This document shows, piece after piece, positions 1 to 7,189 of a stretch of DNA of 26,963 nucleotides; the stretch's first letter is position 1, and every line of letters starts with the position of its first letter. The position numbers and the translations under genes were made by a program. Location of the stretch: assembly GCA_026389255.1 (NCBI GenBank), contig JAPLIF010000157.1:1-26963 (forward strand). The letters are read 5' to 3'. Under the pieces are notes generated by a model. It had not been told where the DNA came from, did no database searches, and worked only from the letters and a program-made list of their open reading frames with translations. The stretch comes from Cyanobacteriota bacterium (GTDB lineage: Bacteria > Cyanobacteriota > Cyanobacteriia > PCC-6307 > Cyanobiaceae).

Positions 1-993
1 GCCCTGCGTCAACAGGATCCCAACCAGCTCTCCTATTCGGAATCCTTGCTGCGCCGCTGTTTAAAAGAGCAGCCCCATTTCACCCCCGCCCTGGTGGCTC
101 TGACAGACACACTGTTGCTGCAGCGAGCCTGCGGCGGCGACGATCCCACCAGCCTGTCGGAACAGATTGAAGCCCTGATTGATCAAGCCCAAGCCCAGCA
201 AACCATGACGGTTGAACTGCAGGCCCTGCAGGCCGAAACGATGCTGCAGCTCCACCGCCGGCCCCAGGAGGCTGAGCAGGCCTTCCGCACCCACCAACCG
301 ATCGCGCAGGAACCGGGCCCTGGCCAGCGAAGCTGGGCAAGGATGCTGCTGTGCCTTGGGGAATCCCGGCTGGCTCTGCAGCTGCTGCAGACGGGATTGG
401 ACCCGGAGCGTCCCCATGGCTGGCTGCTGGCGGCCCTGGCCCATGCCCATCTGGGCCACTTCCAGGACGCTCTGGTTGCCCTGAAGCGGCAGCGTCAAAC
501 AATCAATCCGGCCTATTCCCTGCCCCTCAACCACTTAACAGAAGCCCTGATCCTGGCCAGCCAGGGCGACGCCGAAGCAGCACTCGCCAGCTTATCCGCT
601 GCCGACATCCTGAACAAACCTTTCGGCAGCCTGCACGCCATTGCCGCCACGGTGCAGGCCCTGGCGGGGCAAAAAGCCCAGGCCCGTTCCCTGGTGGGGG
701 AAGCGCACCGCCTGGAACCGAGGCAATTGGGCCTGGCCAGCTTGTGGGCCCTGGCGACCTTGAACCTGGGTGACAAGGCGGGAGCAGAACATTTCTTCCG
801 CCTGGCGACAACCTATGGCTGCGCCGCGGAGTACTACCTGCTGGATTCGGCTTTTCTGGCCCCCCATCAGCAGGATGCCGTGGTGACCCACTTTCGGAGC
901 CAGGTGAACAACCGGCCCCGCACCCAGGCCGAGACCCTCCTCGCCATGGTCCCCCGGCGGAGCGATGCTCCCAGGGCCTTCGAAACAGCGTGA
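1..993 (+). CDS. TPR-like repeat protein, 5' end outside the window
   Basis: The reading frame is open from the first base of the window to a TGA at 991-993, so this is the C-terminal part (about 330 residues) of a longer protein. A TTG at 46 is possible as a start, but nothing marks it as one. The visible protein is an Ala/Leu/Gln-rich chain of helical pairs. Spacings such as A-x-LASQGDAEAALASL and LALATLNLGDKAGAEHFF (approximate) resemble degenerate tetratricopeptide repeats. It has no signal peptide or membrane segment in view and no enzyme motif. TPR proteins usually act as protein-binding scaffolds, and the partner cannot be read here. The sulfatase gene follows on the same strand after about 80 bases. 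The TPR assignment is moderate; the function is unknown. Confidence 0.7.
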   Translation, partial: ALRQQDPNQLSYSESLLRRCLKEQPHFTPALVALTDTLLLQRACGGDDPTSLSEQIEALIDQAQAQQTMTVELQALQAETMLQLHRRPQEAEQAFRTHQPIAQEPGPGQRSWARMLLCLGESRLALQLLQTGLDPERPHGWLLAALAHAHLGHFQDALVALKRQRQTINPAYSLPLNHLTEALILASQGDAEAALASLSAADILNKPFGSLHAIAATVQALAGQKAQARSLVGEAHRLEPRQLGLASLWALATLNLGDKAGAEHFFRLATTYGCAAEYYLLDSAFLAPHQQDAVVTHFRSQVNNRPRTQAETLLAMVPRRSDAPRAFETA

Positions 994-1076
994 TTCGGTG
1001 AATGTCTTCTCGTTTTCTGAGATGACAAACGGCAATGGGCTGGTCAAGCTGCTGGCAGTTCCTTTCAGCCTGGACC

Positions 1077-2582
1077 ATGCCCAACAGCAAGCCGAACATC
1101 CTGATCCTTTGGGGTGATGACATCGGCCAGAGCAACCTGAGTTGCTATAGCGATGGCTTGATGGGGTATCAGACCCCCAACATTGACCGGGTCGCCAAGG
1201 AAGGGGCCCGGTTCATTCATTACTACGCCGAGCAGAGCTGCACGGCCGGTCGCGCCGCCTTCATCACCGGCCAGAGCGTGTTTCGCACCGGACTCAGCAA
1301 AGTGGGCCTTCCCGGCGCCAAGCAGGGCTTCCAGGACGAAGATCCCACCATTGCCGAACTGCTCAAGCCCCTGGGCTATCGCACCGGCCAGTTCGGTAAG
1401 AACCATTTCGGCGACAGGGACGAACACCTGCCGACGATGCACGGCTTTGATGAATTCTTTGGCAATCTTTATCACCTCAACGCCGAGGAAGAGCCGGAGC
1501 TGCGCGACTATCCCCAACCCGCCGACTTCCCCAACTTCCGGGAGCGCTTTGGCCCCCGGGGCGTCCTGCATTGTTGGGCCAATGGCGACGGCAGCCAACG
1601 CATCGAGAACACGGGCCCCCTCACCCGCAAGCGCATGGAGACGGCCGACGACGAGTTCATGGCCGAAGCCAAGCGCTTCATTCGCGATGCGGTGGCCACT
1701 GGAGAACCCTTCTTTGTGTGGTTCAACACCACCCACATGCACTTCCGCACCTATGCCAGGCCCCAGGACGTGGGTCGCAGTGGCCGCTGGCAATCGGAGT
1801 ACCACGACGTGATGCTTTATCACGATGACTGCATCGGCCAAATGCTCGATTTCCTCGACGAACTTGGGGTCACCGATGACACCATCGTCATGTACAGCAC
1901 GGACAATGGTCCCCACATGAACAGCTGGCCCGATGCCGGCATGACCCCTTTCCGCAGCGAGAAGAACACCAACTGGGAAGGGGCCTATCGCGTGCCCGCC
2001 ATGGTGCGTTGGCCCGGCCACATCGAAGCCGGATCGATTCTCACCGGCATTGTCAGCCACCTGGACTGGCTGCCCACCCTGTTGGCTGCGGCGGGCGAAC
2101 CCATGGTCAAAGAGAAACTATTGACAGGCCATCAAGTTGGAAGCAAAACCTTCAAGATTCACCTTGACGGCTACAACATGCTCGACTATTGGACCGGCAA
2201 AACCGCCACCAGCCCGCGGGTGGAATTCTTCTACTTCTCCGATGACGGTGACCTGACCGGCCTCCGCTACGACAACTGGAAGTTCGTCTTCCTGGAGCAA
2301 CGGTGCCAGGGCACGTGCCAGATCTGGGCAGAACCCTTTGTGAAGCTGCGGGTGCCCAAGATTTTCAACCTGCTCACCGACCCCTACGAACGGGCCGACA
2401 TCACTTCCAACACCTATTGGGACTGGATGTTCGACCATGTCTTCCTGCTGGTGCCGGCCCAGACCTACGTGGCCCAATTCCTGGCCTCCTTCCAGGAGTA
2501 CCCGCCCAGGCAAAAAGCAGCGAGCTTCTCCCTCGACAGTGTGATGGCGGAGATGGCCCATGCCGCCAGCGGCGGCACCTGA
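1077..2582 (+). CDS. Type I sulfatase (arylsulfatase family)
   Basis: Predicted formylglycine-dependent sulfatase of about 501 residues, hydrolysing sulfate esters; the substrate is unknown. Alkaline-phosphatase-fold hallmarks appear in order. A metal-binding Asp pair (WGDDIG) lies near residue 14. The active-site motif CTAGR has its Cys at residue 55, followed by AAFITGQ. A Lys in FGKNHFGD lies near 108, a His-containing TTHMH near 219-222, the metal ligand pair in STDNGPH near 276, and a late Lys in RSEKNTNWEG near 296. The motif is CxAxR, not the commoner CxPxR. I chose the ATG at 1077 because homology starts just after it (PNILILWGDD). An upstream in-frame ATG at 1035 adds 14 unlikely residues. 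Neither start has a convincing ribosome-binding site. No signal peptide is seen, so it is probably cytoplasmic. Confidence 0.9.
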   Translation: MPNSKPNILILWGDDIGQSNLSCYSDGLMGYQTPNIDRVAKEGARFIHYYAEQSCTAGRAAFITGQSVFRTGLSKVGLPGAKQGFQDEDPTIAELLKPLGYRTGQFGKNHFGDRDEHLPTMHGFDEFFGNLYHLNAEEEPELRDYPQPADFPNFRERFGPRGVLHCWANGDGSQRIENTGPLTRKRMETADDEFMAEAKRFIRDAVATGEPFFVWFNTTHMHFRTYARPQDVGRSGRWQSEYHDVMLYHDDCIGQMLDFLDELGVTDDTIVMYSTDNGPHMNSWPDAGMTPFRSEKNTNWEGAYRVPAMVRWPGHIEAGSILTGIVSHLDWLPTLLAAAGEPMVKEKLLTGHQVGSKTFKIHLDGYNMLDYWTGKTATSPRVEFFYFSDDGDLTGLRYDNWKFVFLEQRCQGTCQIWAEPFVKLRVPKIFNLLTDPYERADITSNTYWDWMFDHVFLLVPAQTYVAQFLASFQEYPPRQKAASFSLDSVMAEMAHAASGGT

Positions 2583-2678
2583 ACGGATCGGGGACTGGGG
2601 GATTCCGGGGCGGGATCAAGCCGATAACCTGGGCGCACTCGGCCCCTTCATCCCCGGGGCCCAGACCCGCCTGCCCGC

Positions 2679-3722
2679 ATGTCCTCCACCCTTGACCCCC
2701 GCGGACTCACCCCCCGGCGAGCTTGCCGGGTGCTGCTGGGTGTGGCCGCCTCCAGCCTGCTGCTCGGCCTGGTGGCCTGCCTGCCGCCTCCATTCGGGTC
2801 CGCCCAGGCCACCGGCGCGCCGAACGGTGGGGTTGGGGCCCTGCCAACGGATCCCCGCTTGCCCCGGGCCGCCGACGGCCGCCCCTATCCCGTCGTACCC
2901 AGCAATCCAGCCGCCATCGCTGGGTTATTGACGGCTGTAGAAACGGCACTGCGCTCTCCCACCACCCCGGCCGCCGATCTGGCCCAACTGGGCCACCAGC
3001 AGCAGGTGATCTATCGGGCGCTGGCACCCCGGCCGGAGCTGGCCAACCAGGTGCGTGCCTCCCTGCCACCGCGCTGGCAACCGGTGCTGGATCAGCACAT
3101 GGTGGCGCGGCGAGCCTTCCTGGAAATGCGCCGCGGCAAAAGCCTGGCCGTGAAAGTGCCCGCCTGGCGCATCATCCCCCCCGAGCCAGCCGCCAATCTG
3201 CTGCGGTATTACCGCGCCGCCGCCGCCGAAACGGGCATTGCCTGGGAGGTGCTGGCGGCGGTGAACCTGGTGGAAAGCGGCATGGGGCGCATCGACGGGG
3301 TGTCGATTGCCGATGCCCGTGGGCCGATGCAATTTTTGCCCTCCACCTGGGCGGAAGCGGGCATCGGTCAAGGCGGCAATATTCGCAATCCCCAGGACGC
3401 CATCCACGCCGCCGCCCGCTATCTGGTGCGTCGCGGCGGCCTCAAGGACATCCGCAAGGGGCTCTGGGGGTACAACAACAGCGAGCATTACGGCCGCGCC
3501 GTCCTCGCCTATGCCGCCCTGATCAGGGAAGATCCTGCTGCCTACACCGGCTTTTACCACTGGGAAGTGCATTACCCCACCGTCGCCGGCGACCTATGGC
3601 TGCCCGTGGGCTACGACCAGCCCAGACCCCTGGCGGTGGCCACCTTCTTGCAACAGTCCCCCGCTAGCGCCCCGCCCGCAGCGGCGGCCGGAATCCTGAT
3701 CAGCCAGCGAGCCCAACCCTGA
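2679..3722 (+). CDS. Lytic transglycosylase (SLT/MltB-like), predicted lipoprotein
   Basis: 347 residues. The N-terminus has a basic stretch and a hydrophobic segment ending in a lipobox-like L-V-A-C with Cys34, suggesting export and lipid anchoring in the periplasm. The catalytic domain is in the second half. The probable catalytic acid is Glu199 in AVNLVESGMGR, followed by the hallmark DARGPMQFLPSTW (about 212-224) and the AAARYLVRRGG and GYNNSEHYG segments typical of this fold. Such enzymes cleave the MurNAc-GlcNAc bond of peptidoglycan, forming 1,6-anhydro-MurNAc, in wall turnover. Residues 35-160 are Pro/Ala-rich and not recognised. The C-terminal 30 residues look like a flexible tail. 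The family is clear; assignment to soluble SLT versus MltB type is not settled. Confidence 0.85.
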   Translation: MSSTLDPRGLTPRRACRVLLGVAASSLLLGLVACLPPPFGSAQATGAPNGGVGALPTDPRLPRAADGRPYPVVPSNPAAIAGLLTAVETALRSPTTPAADLAQLGHQQQVIYRALAPRPELANQVRASLPPRWQPVLDQHMVARRAFLEMRRGKSLAVKVPAWRIIPPEPAANLLRYYRAAAAETGIAWEVLAAVNLVESGMGRIDGVSIADARGPMQFLPSTWAEAGIGQGGNIRNPQDAIHAAARYLVRRGGLKDIRKGLWGYNNSEHYGRAVLAYAALIREDPAAYTGFYHWEVHYPTVAGDLWLPVGYDQPRPLAVATFLQQSPASAPPAAAAGILISQRAQP

Positions 3723-3854
3723 CTCGCTGGCGCCAGAGAACCAGCCCCAGGGGTCGACCAATCCATCAAAAGATGTGCAGAAAGTGTGATCAAGAAAAAA
3801 GGCTTGGTCGCCGATAGGTTCCCAGCATCAGTCGCCCGCCACCGCGCCTCCCCG

Positions 3855-4769
3855 ATGACAACCCCGTCCCCGCGCCCCACCCCCTTGTTGACCTACGCCG
3901 CGGGGCTGGGGTTGGTTCTCTCGGCCATCCAGCTGGCACCAAAACCAGCCCTGGCGGCACCCCTGGCCGCCGCACCGATCGAGGCCGGCACCCCCGGCAG
4001 CCCTACTCCCCCTTCCACACCGCGCACGACCAAGGCGTGGGCCGCTACGGCCGAGCTCTACGGATTCATGCCAATCCGCATGACCGGCACCACCACCGTG
4101 CGCGGCTTCAGCGCTGACACCGATCTTTGGCTCGGCGAGACGATCCCCCTGATCCAGATGGTGGGTTCGGGCCGAGCCAGCCTTGAATACGGACGCATCG
4201 GCGTTCTGGTGGATGCCAGTTACACCCAGTTAGGGGACCAAGGCTCCAAAACCAGCGCGGACGGAATGTTCACCGGTAACGCCCAGGTCACCGCCATCCA
4301 GGGGGTGTATGACCTAGCCCTGCATTACCGCTTCGGCGACCCTGAAACGGCCGTAGCCCATGCGGGCGCCTACAGCGTGATTCCCTATGCCGGTGTGAGG
4401 CTGCTGCACAGCGAACTGGGGGTCAAGGCCCAGCTGCGCGACAACAGCGGCAGCGGCTGGCAATGGCAGGGCGAGGGCAACCTCAACCGCACCTGGACCG
4501 AGGCCCTGGTGGGCACCCAGGCCAGCGTCTTTCTCACACCCCGCCTACGGGCCTTCGCCCGTGGCGACATCGGCGGCTTTGGCCTCGGCGGAGCCGAGGA
4601 TCTTTCGGGTAACGCCCAGGTGGGTCTCGGCTATGCGGTGGGCAACAGCACCCAGGTCAACCTGTCCTGGCGCTACGCCGGGATCCGCTTCAACAATGGC
4701 GGCTCCCCCGCCAATGGCTTCAACACCGAGCAAAACGGCATCGAAGCCGGTCTGAAGTTCTTTTTCTGA
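3855..4769 (+). CDS. Exported beta-barrel-like outer membrane protein
   Basis: 304 residues from the ATG at 3855. A GTG at 3786 would add 23 residues in front of an otherwise normal signal peptide, so it is rejected. The N-terminus has a hydrophobic core (LLTYAAGLGLVLSAIQLA) and an A-L-A signal-peptidase site before APLAAAP. The mature part shows alternating polar/hydrophobic strands, many Gly and aromatic residues and no Cys. It ends in G-L-K-F-F-F, a terminal aromatic residue like the signal recognised by the outer-membrane barrel assembly machinery. Strand pairs such as GRIGVLVDASYTQLGD and QVNLSWRYAGIRF support a small barrel. Function is unknown; a pore or an adhesion protein are both possible. 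A GC hairpin lies just past the stop. Confidence 0.7.
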   Translation: MTTPSPRPTPLLTYAAGLGLVLSAIQLAPKPALAAPLAAAPIEAGTPGSPTPPSTPRTTKAWAATAELYGFMPIRMTGTTTVRGFSADTDLWLGETIPLIQMVGSGRASLEYGRIGVLVDASYTQLGDQGSKTSADGMFTGNAQVTAIQGVYDLALHYRFGDPETAVAHAGAYSVIPYAGVRLLHSELGVKAQLRDNSGSGWQWQGEGNLNRTWTEALVGTQASVFLTPRLRAFARGDIGGFGLGGAEDLSGNAQVGLGYAVGNSTQVNLSWRYAGIRFNNGGSPANGFNTEQNGIEAGLKFFF

Positions 4770-4800
4770 AGCCGACCCTTCGAGGCTGATCAACAACAGC

Positions 4801-4821
4801 GACCCGCCCCTGCCGCGGGTC
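4801..4821. terminator. Perfect GC hairpin between convergent genes
   Basis: GACCCGC at 4801-4807 pairs perfectly with GCGGGTC at 4815-4821 around a 7-base loop. It sits between the stops of the beta-barrel gene (plus) and the histidine kinase gene (minus), so it could terminate or protect transcripts from both sides. No T-run follows on either strand, so intrinsic termination is uncertain. Confidence 0.45.
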
Positions 4822-4824
4822 CGC

Positions 4825-6909
4825 TCAGGCTGGCGGAATGCGGGGGACTGGGGGGCTGGGGGTTGGAGTCCGGGGCCGGTAGTGGCTGAGGGTATCGAGC
4901 AGATCCTCCGTATCGACCGGCTTGATCAACACCCGATTCATACCGGCCTTCAATAGGGCGTTTTCGGATTCGAGAAACACATCCCCTGTCATGCCGATGA
5001 TGGGCAGTAGGTCGTAGCGGTGGTCCGGGCGATGGTCGCGGCGGATGCGCCGGGCCGCCTCCAGGCCACCGATACCGGGCATGGTCATGTCCATCAACAC
5101 CATCTCAATGGGATGGATGGCCATGAGCGCAAGGGCCTCCTCCCCACTGGCAGCAGCGAAGACCGTGGCGCCATGGGTTTCGAGGATCTCCCGCAGACAA
5201 TGGCGCAAACTCGGGTAATCCTCAGCCAAAAGAATGCGCAATCCCGCCAGGCGGCGGGCCCCTGGATCGATTGGAACCATGCCACGCCCCTGGGCCGGCC
5301 CATCAACGTCGGAACGGAGCCCTGATTCGGCCAACACCCCATTTTCGAGCACCTGCAAGGGCAGCAGGATGAAGAAACAACTGCCCCGGCCCCTTTGGCT
5401 ATCCACCAACAACTGGCCGCCAAGGGCCTGAACAATGTCGCGACTGATGAATAGCCCCAGGCCTGTTCCCTCTTCGTCGCGGGTGTGGACGTTGGCTAAG
5501 CGGTGAAAGGGCCGAAAGAGGCTGGCGATCTCGTCGGCTTCCAATCCAGGGCCCGTATCTTCCACGGCGATGCGTAGGGGATTGGCATCGGCGGTGCCGG
5601 GGGGCAGCAGGCTCCAATGCAAGCGGATCGTGCCGTGGCGGGTGAACTTGCCGGCATTGGTCAGTAGGTTGAGGATCACCTGCTTGAGCTTCATCGGATC
5701 AGTGAGAATGATCTCTGGCACATCAGCATCAATCTCCACCAGAAAGTTGAGTCGTTTACGCTCAAACTGAGGTGCTAGAATCTGGTAAAGAATAGTAGTT
5801 AGATCTCGCACCTGCACAGGCTCCAAGCGAATATTGGTCTGCTGGCCTAGGGGCCTCTGGGGGTCCAGCAAATCGTTGACCACATCCAGGGCGTGCTGAC
5901 TGGCCGAAAGGATGGCGCCATGCCTGGAACGATCATCCCGGTCGGACTGGGTGGCCAGGGCCTGATCGACATGGTTGCGAATCGCCGCAAGTGGTGTACG
6001 AATCTCGTGGCTCATGCAGCTGATCAGATTCTGGTTTTCAGCCAAAGCCTGGCGGGCGGCGGCGCCACTTTTAAGGGCCTGTTGTTCGCTGTCTTTGATC
6101 TGATCCATCAAGGTGGCCACAATCAGACCGGCTAGGCCACTGGTGATCACAAATAGATTGAGCCCATAATAGTTGGTTGCACCAGAATTAATGAATGGTC
6201 CTTCGCCCATACTGGTGGCCCAGAAGGTAACGACGGAGAGATAAAGGGCAGCAAAACAAGCTGCCAAGCGTCCGCGCACCAGTCCTGGAATCACCACCAG
6301 GGGCCGATAGAGATCCAGGTTGCTGGTGAGGGAAAGGCCTCCTTGGGTAACAACCACGAACAGACTGAGCCCTTCGACCATGATCAGGGCCGGCAACACC
6401 GCATCCACCAGGTTGTCGCGCAGGGAGCGACGGCGGCTGAACAAAATCAATAACAGGGGCGTGAGCTGGGCCTGGGCAATGCCGTTGCCCGACCACCAAT
6501 TGAGCCAATCCTGAGTGACAAAAAAGGAATGATCTGGGATGTCGCCGTACTGCAGGGCCCCCATGCCAAGGCTGGCGCTCAAGGGTTGCAGCACCAGAAA
6601 GACCAGGGCCACCAGCCACAACAGGTCGGACAGGCGCTTGAGGTCGGGGCGCAGGTTGAGATAACCAAAAGCAAAGGAACCGACTAGCCCTTCCAGCCCC
6701 ACGACGATTCCAGGCCAAAGGCCAGGACCGAACAAAATCACCGCCGCCAGGGCCAGGCCTTCCGGGGCGAAGAACACGGGCGTCACCACCTGATGGTCAA
6801 CATTCACCTGGAAGGAGGCCAGGCCAGAAAGGAAATAGAGAACAGCCAGCACGGAGGATTGCCATAGCTGCTCCTTTCCCGGTCGACAACGACGCAGAAA
6901 ATCAACCAT
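4825..6909 (-). CDS. Hybrid sensor histidine kinase: MASE1-like, HisKA, HATPase, REC
   Basis: 694 residues. Residues 15-270 hold about eight membrane segments with the MASE1-like signature FFAPEGLALAAVILFGPGLW (about 47-65). The phospho-accepting His301 is in CMSHEIRTPLAAI. The ATP-binding domain has the N-box NLLTNAGKF (Asn418), the G1 box EDTGPG (Asp451), an F box FRPFH and the G2 box GTGLGL (481-486). A C-terminal receiver domain has acidic residues Glu563/Asp564, phospho-acceptor Asp607 in VLMDMTMPG, Thr641 and Lys663. All catalytic residues are present, so it should be active as a membrane-bound sensor with internal phosphorelay. There is no DNA-binding output domain and no adjacent regulator or phosphotransfer gene, so its partner lies elsewhere. 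The Pro-rich last 15 residues are a tail. The signal sensed is unknown. Confidence 0.93.
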   Translation of the reverse strand: MVDFLRRCRPGKEQLWQSSVLAVLYFLSGLASFQVNVDHQVVTPVFFAPEGLALAAVILFGPGLWPGIVVGLEGLVGSFAFGYLNLRPDLKRLSDLLWLVALVFLVLQPLSASLGMGALQYGDIPDHSFFVTQDWLNWWSGNGIAQAQLTPLLLILFSRRRSLRDNLVDAVLPALIMVEGLSLFVVVTQGGLSLTSNLDLYRPLVVIPGLVRGRLAACFAALYLSVVTFWATSMGEGPFINSGATNYYGLNLFVITSGLAGLIVATLMDQIKDSEQQALKSGAAARQALAENQNLISCMSHEIRTPLAAIRNHVDQALATQSDRDDRSRHGAILSASQHALDVVNDLLDPQRPLGQQTNIRLEPVQVRDLTTILYQILAPQFERKRLNFLVEIDADVPEIILTDPMKLKQVILNLLTNAGKFTRHGTIRLHWSLLPPGTADANPLRIAVEDTGPGLEADEIASLFRPFHRLANVHTRDEEGTGLGLFISRDIVQALGGQLLVDSQRGRGSCFFILLPLQVLENGVLAESGLRSDVDGPAQGRGMVPIDPGARRLAGLRILLAEDYPSLRHCLREILETHGATVFAAASGEEALALMAIHPIEMVLMDMTMPGIGGLEAARRIRRDHRPDHRYDLLPIIGMTGDVFLESENALLKAGMNRVLIKPVDTEDLLDTLSHYRPRTPTPSPPVPRIPPA

Positions 6910-7189
6910 CCCTTGGCGATGCCACAGCAGGGAAGGGATAGGAATGGCAAGGGGTGGCAGTTGGGGACAATATTAACAATAAAAAAGCAGCATGGGAATC
7001 AGGGGATCACCATTGATCTTGACTTCAAGAAATTAAAATCAATGGCGATATCAACCGAGGGTAATTAACATCACTACTGATCCAATAAGCATAGAAATTA
7101 CTATATATTAACCACCTTGCCCCGTCACGACCCCGACCAGGTGCCCTAAAACGAAGCAACATTGCCCGGCGCCGCCGGCCCCAACCCCC
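6910..7189. promoter_or_regulatory. AT-rich divergent intergenic region
   Basis: About 280 bases separate the divergent starts of the kinase gene and the ABC1-like gene. The stretch 6970-7112 is far richer in A/T than its surroundings. A TATATT at 7104-7109 could be the -10 element for the plus-strand gene. On the minus strand TTGTTAATATTG near 6970-6981 could serve the kinase gene. No good -35 element accompanies either, so promoters are inferred mainly from gene layout. Confidence 0.35.

Noticed and set aside
1065..2060. Minus-strand frame of 331 codons opposite the sulfatase
   Set aside because: It mirrors the codon pattern of the sulfatase gene, and nothing in the protein resembles a known family.
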